Source: Rhynchospora pubera (taxonomy: Eukaryota > Streptophyta > Magnoliopsida > Poales > Cyperaceae). From it: 64,000 nt of DNA. The notes below the pieces were generated by a model. It saw only the letters and a program-made list of their open reading frames with translations, made no database searches and was not told the origin of the DNA. The position numbers and the translations under genes were made by a program. The DNA is taken from contig CM051460.1 of NCBI GenBank assembly GCA_028095005.1, positions 288,378,653 through 288,442,652 of the forward strand, given 5' to 3'. Below, piece by piece: positions 13,601-24,700 of this stretch; the stretch's first letter is position 1; each line of letters begins with the position of its first letter.

Positions 13601-16600
13601 TACCTTCTCTTCTAAACTAATGACTTCTGAAGCCAGTATCCTAGCCCTTTCATCAGCTGCATTGCACTCGTATCTTGCATTGTCATACTCCATCCGCAAA
13701 GAATCAAGCGCCAACTGTTTGTAGTTTGTCAAGTCAAAGCACAAAACCAAAATTAAATAAAAAACATAAAGAGCATATTGAGAAGAAACTAGGTCAACAG
13801 AAAGCACTGATACCTACAACAAACTTCCATCAATCCAGGGGGACAACTGCTAAACAACATTTTATGAAAATATAAAGTCTATTAAGATTGGAAACAAAAT
13901 TTTCTCAAAGCATTATGCAAGTACATTGGTTCTTCTTATATAAAGTTAGACCATGTTTTGTTCTTACAATTATGACAGAATATTTATGCCATTTTAACTT
14001 TTTTCTCCCTATTTCTAGCTAACACCATGCATGTTAACTCTGCATCATTTACAGTTTAACTGATTATACCTCTTTTGACTACAGAAACACCAAACATGAG
14101 AGCATGTTTAATATATTTATTGCAAGATATTATAGCTCAGCAATATCATTTTACTGAGATCACTGCATAAAAGATTAAAAAATTTATAAGTGAAAAGAAG
14201 GAAGGCTTGATAACTAACCGACTGAGCTTCCATTTCATGTTGCAACATCTCTATGTCAGATTTTAACTGACTGATTACTTGTCCCTGACAAATTGTGACA
14301 AAAAAAAATTACGACTAATTACCACAAAACCTAAGCAAATTCATTGCATAGTTAAATTTTGAATAAGCAACTCCTGAAAATCAACTACAGCTAAATTTAT
14401 GCCCCAGTGCCTGTACTGGTATGATTATTACAACCCCCAAATTAACCAAAGTCAAGTCTTGTCATCAATCCCCAATTAACACTCCATTAATCGAGTAGTC
14501 CAGCCTCCCTTTAATGCAACAGTCCATCAACTACCCTCAAAAGAGTAGAATCAAGCCAACCAATCAGTTTCTTGATTGAAGATATTTATTAAAAGTCAGT
14601 GTAAAAATTACTAGAAACACAAAAGCACTAGCACTAGGCACAACAGTTCAAAAAAAAAAAAAAAAATCATATAAACCCTGCAAAGCAAAAACTGGTTATT
14701 AAACATTCTGACACATGTGACATCTACCCCAGACATCTAATATCTCACCTCTTTTTGCTCATTTACAAAAGGTTATGCTGTTATCATTTGGAATGAAAAA
14801 AAATGTTACATTCTAACATACTTTTGGAGCATTCTGTATGGGATACAAGTGATATTTATGACACTTCAGAGTTGGTATACAAGCAAGTAGGCCAATACAA
14901 AAAAAACATTTAAGAGGACTGACCTGTTGGTTATAATTCTCGGTAATAGATGCATGGTCAGCAGTCAAGGTTTCAGCAATACTCTTTGATGTTTCAAGAG
15001 CTCGTTGCAATGAGAACTTTTCTTGTGTCAAATCCTCAATTAGCTGCTCGAAAGAAAGCAAAGAAAAATAATCATTTAAAAACATGTATAAAGGTATTTT
15101 CAAAATCATCTGCAGAACCCTATGGAAGTATCCATAGAATAAAGAGTCACCTGCTCTAAGGCTGCAAAATCTTCATCCCTTGCACGAGCCGGTGTGGTTT
15201 TAAAAGAGTCTGTTGAATGATTTGATATGTCTTTGGCTGCAAAATCTTGGCCATCCAAATTGTTAAACTTCTCCATGAAGTTTGTCAAAGGAGGCTGTTG
15301 CGTGAATGGACGTGACAAGTTTGAATTATTATAAGAGAACATAGAACCAGATTTGTTCAACTGTCCAGATGAGGCATCTTGAAATGTTGAGCCTCGACTG
15401 ACCCCAATGGTGTCAAGAAAAGACGGTCTGGATCGAATGGCACTGGTGCCGGAAGTACTTGATGAAAAAAGACTTTGGTTAGAGTAAGAGATAGGTTGAT
15501 TCCAATCAGAAACAGGGTGTGAATATGCAACATTATCTTCTCTACTAATGCCGGTATTAATGCCATAGCCAATATCAGGGATGGAATCTGTTAGATCAAT
15601 AAAAAAAATGACTCATAGGGAAAAAAAAAACCCTTGATAAACATTATATGCAATTACATTGCAGGTGTAAGATCAGGAAGTAAAAGTTTCAGAAGATGTT
15701 GAGTGTATACCCACTTGATAAATTCAAATGTATTTCATGTTTCAGATGGGCTATATTCCATGTTTTGCAACAGTATACACAATTTAAAGTGTCTTGAAGA
15801 TGTATGTATACATTAAATCATTGTTATGTGCTTTGTGCCTTGTATTTTAGGGATATTAGCAAGTTTAGTTACGAACAAGAAATCTCTCAGCAGCGGTAGT
15901 TCACAGCTATACCCAGTCCAATCAGCTTGGTATAGACTGGACCAGAAGATATGAGCCGGTAACGAACTTGACTAACCCATTACCAAAAATTATGGTGGCA
16001 ATCATTACAATCTGATCTGATCCAATGGGTTAATGAGCAGATTGGGTGAGGATTTCTTGTTCTGCTGCCAGATGGGGGTCCAACCTGACACATTGAGTTC
16101 CTTTTTTCAATTTCTCTGTTTAAGATGAAAGGTACACATCTAATCACTGGTGCATTGCCCAGGTTTGGGTATGCTTTTCTTGATCCTCTAGCTGGTCAGG
16201 TCGGATGGGGACTCTGCTCTTAACCAAACAAGTCCACTCCCCCAAAAGATGCAGGTCATTGAGGCACTTCAGCAGCAAAGGAAAGATCTAAAACTTTTCA
16301 CATGTACCTTCCAATTTATTGCTATGATCAGCAATAGCATCGCTCTTGAAAACTTTTGGTTCAGGTTCCTTCATAAAAGAAGAGCTTGGATCCTTCATAT
16401 ACCCATCAAATTTTGATGGGTTGAAAATAGGCTCCTTGCTTGGGACATAATCATAATCAGACTTTTCACTTGAATCATAATGGTATCCGTTTGCAAGGTT
16501 TGAGAAACGCTCAATTTCAGGATTGCTTTGAGAAGTACTATTATAATTGAATGAATTTGAGTAGCTGGGTTGGATTAAACTGCTTTCTGTAGTGGTAGTT

Positions 16601-17147
16601 TCTACACTAGTTAATATAGATTGATTGGGTAAGGAAGCAGTGCCTGCAGATACATCTATTTGAGGTTCGGGTTGGGTCGGTTCATTTTGGATACTGGATT
16701 CTGTTTTCTTGGCAGCTTTTGCCTTTCGCTGTTTCCGGAACTCCTCCAACTGAAAATTAATTCATCACGAGCGAATGTCAGTATCAGCTCATTTATATAT
16801 GATGATGATGAAATAAGGTTAATGTAGCAAAAGCCTGAAATGCAAATTTAGTGAATTCCAAGTCAAGATGCTTGTCAGTTGTTTTATTTACTAACAAAAT
16901 GGACCATCAAAACTAAGATTATTTTCACAATTGCAGGTTAAAAAACAAATTCTCCTTCATAACAAATTAGCTGACGGATCATTGAAGTGAACAACCAGTG
17001 AAATTAACAGAAATAGCTCAGATTGAAAAGGGTTCAATCTCTCAAAAAAAGCTTTGTAGAGGGGAGGTTAGGTTAGGTTACCTTCTTCTTCCCAGCTTCT
17101 AGATGATCTTTCCGCGATGACGCGGGCAAGACTTGCGCCGACGCCAT
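10666..17147 (-). CDS. BLI: BLISTER-like coiled-coil protein (Polycomb-associated, BLI/KOS1)
   Basis: Thirteen exons, in transcript order: 17147-17082, 16749-16308, 15587-15151, 15046-14924, 14284-14219, 13714-13604, 13408-13332, 13134-13067, 12863-12753, 12456-12269, 11883-11815, 11388-11230 and 10746-10666. All phases close, giving 665 residues. The N-terminus (MASAQVLPASSRKDHLEAGK, then LEEFRKQRKAKAAKKTE) and the C-terminus (GWIMKLFPGGPAKRRTSKLL) match my memory of Arabidopsis BLISTER, which is about 700 residues. Between them are a serine/asparagine-rich disordered part encoded by the two large exons and a long coiled coil (for example LIEDLTQEKFSLQRALETSK and ALKLRSNELRLEKQVESLN). BLISTER is reported to bind the Polycomb methyltransferase CURLY LEAF and to affect development and stress responses. 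A generic golgin-like coiled-coil protein is the main alternative. The gene looks intact. Confidence 0.75.
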
Positions 17148-18003
17148 CTCCGACGAGTGGGCCCGGCGCAGAAAGCTCCGTCCTCTTCCGACTCAGATTC
17201 GGTTCGAGGAAGGGATTGGATCGGAGAAGAAGAGAGAAAGAGAAAGAGAGGAAGAAATAAAGGAGGCAAAATCGAAAATCCCGAATTCCGAGAGAAGATT
17301 AGGGATTTGAGGAGAGCAGGAGCGCGGGGATCGATCCCAGATCTCTCTCTCCTCTCTTCTCTTTCTCTTTCTCCTCCTCTTTCTGTTTCTGTTTCTGTTT
17401 CGTTTTCGAATTTGTTTTATTTTCCTTTCCTTTCTATTAATTTTTTCTTCTACTGTATAAGTATAAGGTGAGGTGGGCGGCTCCCTTTCAGGTAAAAACC
17501 GGTCGGTTCGAATTATTACTTTGGTTGTACGCGAAAATGTTACGAATTTTGCAATCAATTTCACGATTTACTCTGCCCCTTGTCCGACTCGATCCGGTCA
17601 GAATCGCGGTGGCGTAAACGAAAGCGTCGCGGTTCGCTGGCGCACACGTGAAGGTACTAGCGAAGTTGTCAAATTAGGAAACGGTTTTATTTCTATTTTA
17701 CGTTTTCGTGTAAATTCATACCGGGCCTAGGCGTTTTCTTCGAATTTGGGTTCGGTTGTGGGACTTTGGCATAGCTACTAAAAATAAATAGTTCCTTTAT
17801 AAAATTATAAATGATTATGATTAAGTATAGTTAAAAATTTTAGTTGACCTCTTTTAATAATAATAATATTAAATTTTCATCGGACAAATGTTTTTATAGA
17901 TTCAAAAGAAATTATTCGTTTAAAATTATAAATAGATATAATCCATTAAGCTTAAATCAGATTAAAAAAAATTATCCACAATATAATATCTCTAATTATA
18001 ATA
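17148..18003. promoter_or_regulatory. Presumed BLISTER 5' flank and promoter region
   Basis: The first 300 bp before the BLISTER start hold purine/pyrimidine-rich tracts (AGAGAAAG words at 17220-17260, CTCTCT and TTTCTG words at 17340-17410). These are typical of plant 5' UTRs and core promoters. Translations across them are low complexity. The stretch 17760-18003 is AT-rich up to the edge of the Mutator-like element. No individual binding site can be assigned. Confidence 0.4.
17995..18003. repeat. Left target-site duplication of the MULE
   Basis: The 9-bp sequence ATTATAATA is repeated exactly at 20094-20102, immediately outside the opposite inverted terminus. Confidence 0.9.
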
Positions 18004-18391
18004 GAGTAAATTTTTCTAGAAGTCACTAAACTTAGTCTATAATCCAAATTTGGTCCTTAAACTTTAATTTGTCCTTTTACGATCCCTAAACTTCGAAGTT
18101 GTCCAAAAATGGTCCCTCCGTGACACCCGTCGTGACTCAGTGATGACTCCGTTACCTTTCGTCCCTTCTATCTTCATCCCTTACAAATCAGTACAGGTCT
18201 CTCTCGCTGGATCACAGAGCTTCATTCTGCCCTTTCTCGCTCGTCTCTGTTTCGCTTAACCCAGAGAGAAAGGTCCAACGATAAAGCTCCATTCTCATTC
18301 TGGTTCTCCTTCGGTACACTCACTCTCTCTCTCTCTGCGCTCCATTCTAATCCTAGTTGTACAAATTCACGTCTCTTTTCCTTTATTCAAC
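18004..18391. repeat. Left terminal inverted repeat of the MULE
   Basis: 388 bp, inverted copy at 19707-20093. Mismatches include GGTCC versus GATCC, a few bases near 18080, and a substitution at CCCGTCGTG versus CCTGTTGTG. The inner ends carry a run of CTCTCT words. Confidence 0.9.
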
Positions 18392-18884
18392 AATCAACTA
18401 GATACCGAATTTGCACAAACAAATATGGCTACACTGCATACAAGGAAAGAAGAAAAAAAACTACTGAAATGAATTTCAGAAATCAATATCAGTTCGAAAA
18501 TGTTTCTGTAAAAATATACCAAGTGCCCATCAAAAAACATCCGTGGCATTATTGCAAAATTGGGTTTATTTTGTTGAGTACTCCAATATGCAAATTTCGC
18601 CAAAAACCCCCAAATTGAAAACAGCTTGTAAGACCAAGCAATTACAAAGCTGAATACCTCAATAACATCTCCCTAAGAACCTTTTCCTAAGTTTACTCTC
18701 TCAACTCCAACGCATTTATGCCACTAGCTCTTACACATAAATTTCTAAATAAACAAATGAAAATTGCCTCTACTTTTTTTTTTCATCAAAACCACGGCTT
18801 ATTCTAATGTAATATATCAAGGCATCAGGCTAATAGTTCCTTGCCGTGAAGAATAATCATGAGAAGCAGGTATAAACAAATCAT

Positions 18885-19094
18885 TCAGCAACTATATCTC
18901 ATCCAGCACCAAATTATTACTTGGTATATCATCTCTACAAAATTGCTCAACAAGAATTTGCCATACTGGTACCTCCAAAAAGCTTTTATGATGCAATCAT
19001 TCGCTCGTTCCAATCGCTCTAGTCCCTCCGCATCCATGCATTTAATAAATTCAAATGCTTGGACAATTTTCCCATGTTCACATAGTAAACGAGC
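18885..19094 (-). pseudogene. Possible captured gene fragment inside the MULE (weakly PPR-like)
   Basis: A minus-strand open stretch of 69 codons runs from just after a TGA at 19095 to a TGA at 18885. Its start, ARLLCEHGKIVQAFEFIKCM followed by DAEGL, resembles one pentatricopeptide repeat helix pair. The rest is not recognisable. A TATAAATA box lies upstream on the same strand at about 19195-19202, so the interior could be transcribed. A gene fragment inside MULE ends would make this a Pack-MULE, but the resemblance covers one repeat only and may be chance. Confidence 0.25.
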
Positions 19095-19706
19095 TCAAAG
19101 TGCAAAGAGAAAATAGAGAAGAGATAAATGATTGTAGAAGAGTTTTCTCAGTAAATTGTATTATAAGGTCGATCTTCAGTACACAGTACAAGAGTATTTA
19201 TAACACCAATACACACAAAGCCAAGAACCAAGAACCCAAGTCTAAAATAACAGCTAAACTAATTACAAAAGAAGTCTATAGCAAATAACAAACAAGCACA
19301 TGACAATCAGAGAGGTCACGTGATAAAAGGAAGCGCCAGCGATGCTTGCTTTGTTTACTGGTACTATTACCAGTACTTTACCAGTTATACCAGTAACAAG
19401 TTAAGTAACAGCACTTTACTTAATACATAGTACTAACAGTAAACTTGAAATAATGAAAGTCTATAAGAGGTATAATGTAAAATTTCATTTCTAAGAAACT
19501 TTTGGATCTCCATTTACTGAACAAAGTAGCGGATTGAATCTGGTAATCTTCCCCATTGATGCTGGTGTCTCCATTTACTTGAGTCCTTGGGTCTAGAATC
19601 TCTTCCCTTGGCGCACAAGAGAGAGAGACTTCCTCTAGTTTTTGGAGTCTTGAAGCCTTTCCCTTGGTGCACGAAGGAGACGTGAATCTGGGACTGCTAG
19701 TCTTTG

Positions 19707-20093
19707 GTTGAATAAAGGAAAAGAGACGTGAATTTGTACAACTAGGATTAGAATGGAGCGCAGAGAGAGAGAGTGAGTGTACCGAAGGAGAACCAGAATG
19801 AGAATGGAGCTTTATCGTTGGACCTTTCTCTCTGGGTTACAGCGAAACAGAGACGAGTGAGAAAGGGCAGAACGAAGCTCTGTGATCCAGCGAGAGAGAC
19901 CTGCACTGATTTGTAAGAGATGAAGATAGAAGGGACGAAAGGTAACGGAGTCATCACTGAGTCACAACAGGTGTCACGGAGGGACCATTTTCGGACAACT
20001 TCGAAGTTTAGGGATAGTAGAAGGACAATTTAAAGTTTAGGGATCAAATTTGGATTATAGACTAAGTTTAGTGACTTCTAGAAAAATTTACTC
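19707..20093. repeat. Right terminal inverted repeat of the MULE
   Basis: 387 bp, the reverse complement of 18004-18391. It ends in AAATTTACTC directly before the second ATTATAATA target copy. Confidence 0.9.
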
Positions 20094-20180
20094 ATTATAA
20101 TAATACAACAAACAATTTTGTTTTTGATTATTTAAATTCTCTTTTGTATCTGTTTGTTTTTTCATTCTCATACTCGTAGC

Positions 20181-21134
20181 TATGGCTGAAAACGGAAGTT
20201 GTTTTAATCGTTTTTCGTTTCGTTTCGTCCAGACGAAACGGTTAACGAAACAACGAAACAATTTCGTTTGGTTGGACGAAACGGTTAACGAAACAATGAA
20301 AAGTTTCGTCCATGTGTAAATCACGAAAATTTCGTCAATTTCGATCGTTTCGTCTAGACGAAAAGATCAACGAAATAAAAAATCTGTTTCGTTGCATAGG
20401 ACGAAACGATCGACGCAACAGCTCATTTGGGCTATCGGATTCATTTTACAGCCCTACTTAGGGCTGAAAACGGTAGCCGTTTCAATCGTTCTTTCGTTTC
20501 GTTTCGTCCGGAACGGAACGGTAACGGATAAGGATTTTAGTTTCGTTTAAGGAACGGAACAACTAACGCAAATAGAAATATTGTTTCGTCTTAGAATAGA
20601 ACGATTAGTGAAACTGGTACGTTTCGTGGTCGTTTATTTCGCGCATTTCGTCTAAAAATTTTTTCATGGTTTTATTATTAGATTGCAGAGGACCTCAGCG
20701 GAGAGATCGAGGGAGAAACGAGTAAAATTATATTTCTGCAGCGTCGCTCCCGTCATTTATCCGCCAAACACAGTCACATCTATCTCTCTCTCTTCTGCAC
20801 CACCTAGTACAATCGTTGTCGAGAGCGAGATGTGATGATGGTGCCTCCTCCTCCTTTCCCGCTTGACCTAACCTGCCATTTCTCTATCTCTGTTTCATAG
20901 AAAATGCAGAATAGTTTATTTTTTTGCATCTTAATAAAAATGCAAAACGGTTAGATAGTCAAAGACGGTTATAACCGTTTTGATCGTTCCCATCAACAAA
21001 ACGATCAACGCAATATGTGTTAAACGGATGCAACAATCAACGCAATAAGTACAAAAATTTCGTACATCAATGCAACGGTTAACGAAAATGACCACTTTCG
21101 TGGTCGTTTTCCACGTTATGCACCCCTAGCCCTA
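20181..21134. mobile_element. Composite hAT-like non-autonomous element (two units)
   Basis: The region is flanked by an 8-bp direct repeat, CTCGTAGC (20173-20180 and 21135-21142). The ends are short and imperfect: TATGGCTGA at the left and CTAGCCCTA at the right, the latter reading TAGGGCTAG on the other strand. TAGGG-type ends with an 8-bp duplication fit the hAT superfamily. A second pair of ends lies inside, with CAGCCCTA at 20449-20456 followed two bases later by TAGGGCTGAAAACGG at 20459. The body is built of words such as CGTTTCGT and GAAACGAT on both strands. No transposase frame is seen. Confidence 0.65.
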
Positions 21135-21142
21135 CTCGTAGC

Positions 21143-21736
21143 AACAATTTGTTTTCACTTTCTAGCAAGCCCAAGAAACCAATTCTGCATGTTTATTGAG
21201 ATTCTGGCCCAAAGGCCCAATATTCATAGGAGAAAATAATAATGTTGTTCCAATAGCCCGGGAACGGATGAACTACTCATTTCTCAACCTCATCCTCCCA
21301 TTTCCGTGCTATGCCCTCCTTGCACTAGTACACTACACCACCATCACAGACATTTCCGATGCGCCACAATGTGTCTTCCGATTTCCTGAGGCAAAATCCA
21401 TATAACAAATCCAACTGGGTCACAGTTTTATACTATGTAGCTACTGAGCAGGGAAATGCCGCATCATAGTTATACCAGAAATGGCACAGCAAATTTGGTT
21501 TGACGTCTCACCAGCTTCCCAATCTCCTTTGGTCTCCCTTTCCACCAGAGAAAAAAGAGAGTATTATAGTATTTAGTACCCGTAGTTTCCTTCTTGTAGA
21601 ACTCTTCTATCTTCTCTTGCACGCCTCAACACAGCTTGGTCAAGTCCAGTCGTCATTCCAACCTCCAATAAAAACCAAATATAAACCAACATTTGGAGGG
21701 GAAAAAAATAAAAATCATAATCCATTTTCTTCACAA
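21143..21736. promoter_or_regulatory. Presumed upstream region of the ABCB26-like gene
   Basis: About 600 bp between the hAT-like element and the ABCB26 start. An in-frame upstream ATG exists at 21500, but the residues it would add are not transit-peptide-like and the natural start is 21737. No TATA box was assigned with confidence. Confidence 0.4.
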
Positions 21737-24700
21737 ATGGCATCCATGCATTTGCTCTCTACTCCTCATCGTTTCTCAACTTCTCTTTCGCACAAGCCTA
21801 TATCCCGCTGCAGGAGATCCCGCCACAGAAGAACCCGCCATTGCTTCATCTCTGTCCGAGCCGCCACCGCCTCTTCTTCTTCCTCTTCTGCTCCTGCGCT
21901 TCCTGCTTTTTCCGTGGATAACATTAATCCGAAGAGGTTGAAATCGGTACTACCTGGTGGTACCTGGTGGAGGCTTGAAGAAGAGGATGAGAAAGGGGAA
22001 CGATCGGATGTGGCGAAGAAGAGTGTCGGCTTGTCTGTTGTCACTGCTCTGAAGAGAATGTGGGTGCTTGTAGCTGAGGATAAATGGGTTGTGTTTATTG
22101 GGTTTGCTTCTCTTCTTGGTGCAGCGGTAAATTTTCAATTTTTGCTAGTGATTATCTTCTAACTTTCTTTTATCCCAGCTTTGATGCTTTTCTTTTGTTT
22201 CATAATTGCACAGTTGAGGTTAAGTGAGGAATAATTGAGGAAAACTGGGATTGAATTGATGTTTATATGTGTGCAGAATTGAAGTGTACCTCAGGTTTAG
22301 TTGAACATTGTTGGTCCACTGAGGGCTTTATTGTAGGGTTAATTTTGGGCATATGTTAAAATTTTGAATTAGAATACCCATTGTAATACCAATGCTGTTT
22401 CATTTTCAATGTTCTTGTGCAGTTCTCTGAAATTTGCATACCACATTTTCTAGCGGCATCCATTTTTGCAGCACAGAATGGAGGGGCATTGTTTTATAAT
22501 AATGCAAAGTTGCTTGTTCTTCTCTGTTTCACTTCAGGAATATGTAGGTTAGTATCTCTTGGTTGTTTAGTTTTATGTTTACATAAGTCACTTCATTGTT
22601 CATGGGTTTCACTATTAAGGAACCATTTCTACTCAACACAATTCAGATCTTAACCTGTCCTTTCTTTGATTAAGGATTCAGATCCTTTTTAAATAGAAAA
22701 TAAATTGACAATCTTTCTAGCATACAGATTGATTAGATATTGTTTTAATAAAATGTTTTTGTTAATAGAATCTGTGACTTGTTTGCTTTGTATACCTTTT
22801 GCAGTGGTTTAAGAGGTTGCTGTTTTGGTATTGCTAATAACATATTGGTAAACAGCATATTTTCATATTTATCAAAGTTTATATTGTGGTGATTTCTAAA
22901 TTTTAGTTGACCATAGTTCTGAGAAGATTCTTGAAACCCTATAGGTCAGAAGAATGAGAGAAACACTCTACAATGCCCTCCTTTTCCAGGTAAATAATAG
23001 ATCGTATGCAGAGGGCATTGAAAATTAATATGCTTCACTTTTCTCTGAATATAAATATCGAACTCTTTATCATAATTTTTCAGGAAATCTCATTTTTTGA
23101 TGAGGAAACAGTTGGAGATTTGACTAGTAGGCTTGGCTCAGATTGTCAGCAAGTCTCTCGGGTTATTGGCAATGATCTGAATCTTATATCACGGAACTTA
23201 CTTCAGGGTACTGGTGCATTAGTTTATCTGCTAGTCTTATCATGGCCTCTTGGTCTTTCAACTATGGTTATTTGTTGCACCCTTTCAACCATTATGATCG
23301 TTCATGGAAGGTGAGTGTGTCTTCTCTTCATGCGGTTGACTTTACTTCTGTGGTTAGACCTGACAATAACCTTAAATTAAATCCGTATCTGCACAAGTAT
23401 CTAATTAGGAAACATTAAAATAATAATAATAATATTATCAACTTTTTTCTTTTTCTGTTTTAATTTGTAAAGTAGGATTGAGTAGCCAAGAATAACTAGT
23501 GAACCTCATGCCCTTATCCTTTGTTCCAGATACCAGAAGAAAGCTGCCAAGTTGACGCAAGAGTACACAGCAAGTGCTAATGAGGTCAGATTAATTTGTT
23601 CTGCTTCAGCTCCAACTTTAACTTTTATTCTTAAGTTACAATAAAATGGTTCTTTAATATGGAATTTATTTTTCCTAACCAAAATACTTATCAGCATGGT
23701 TTTTTTTTTTTTTTTTGGAAAATACCATGTCAACATGGTTTCTGGGATAATACTAACTGCTCCACATTGTATGGTCTTTAACATTTATACCAGCCATGGA
23801 ATTCTATTTGTTTATCTAATGAAATCTATCATTAATTTTTCTCGAATCTTTTTAAAACGAGTGGCAAACCAATGGCAAATGAATTAAAATGATAAAATGA
23901 ATAAATTAGGGGTTTCCTGAATTTCAAACAGGATTACTTGAATATTCCAAGCCTTAATAGGGAGAGATTTATTAACAATCATTTTTGCATAACACCATGA
24001 CAACCAGCAAAATCATTATCAAAATTGAAAAAGTAAAATTGTAAAAATGTTCTCTATAATTCAGATTAGTCCTGCATTAAACTGGATGCAATTTGTAATT
24101 TGTTTGACCGCTAAACAAATGCCAATGCAAGTGAACCATTATATTTTCAAACCTATAATACTGTTTTAATTTTATTCTAATTTGTTAGATTGGCACAGTT
24201 ATCGAATAGATTAGTGGTCAATATAATTTATCCCTTATTTAATTTACTAATTCTTTTACTACTTTCATTTGGCATGATTGATCTGACATCAGGTTGCACA
24301 AGAGACGCTATCGTTAGTGAGGACTGTTCGAGTATATGGAACTGAAAAGCAAGAATTTAAAAGGCATCGTCCTTCTTGATTCATTCTCATATTTTTCATC
24401 TTTATTTATTTGTTACTTGCATATGTTAGTCTAGGTACTGATAAGTTGCCATAATTTGGACAGGTACGATTCATGGCTAGAGAAGTTGTATAATATAAGC
24501 TTACGGCAAAGCATGGCTTATGGATTCTGGAGCCTTAGTTTCAATTACCTTTATCATTCTACTCAGGTTTCCTAATTTCTTAATATCCAACATAATACTT
24601 TTGGGCATATGAGATAGGTACTGTTGTTTTGTATAAGATTCATCCCTTGTTTGGCTTGGCAAATAAGTATTAATAGGTTCTTGCAGTGGTGATTGGAGGC

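Larger units (their letters stand above)
18004..20093. mobile_element. Non-autonomous Mutator-like element with long TIRs (MULE)
   Basis: The element is 2090 bp. The left end 18004-18391 reappears as the reverse complement at 19707-20093, so the inverted repeats are about 388 bp long with only scattered mismatches. Both ends start GAGTAAATTTTTCTAGAAGT. It is flanked by a perfect 9-bp direct repeat, ATTATAATA (17995-18003 and 20094-20102). Nine-base target duplications with long inverted ends are the hallmark of the Mutator superfamily. No transposase frame is present, so the copy depended on a transposase supplied elsewhere. It lies between the BLISTER promoter and the ABCB26 gene. Confidence 0.9.

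Noticed and set aside
17133..17564. Arginine/serine-rich frames upstream of BLISTER
   Set aside because: Low-complexity translations of the 5' UTR and promoter tracts on both strands.
21500..21736. In-frame upstream start adding 79 residues to ABCB26
   Set aside because: The natural transit peptide starts at 21737. The extra residues look like untranslated sequence.
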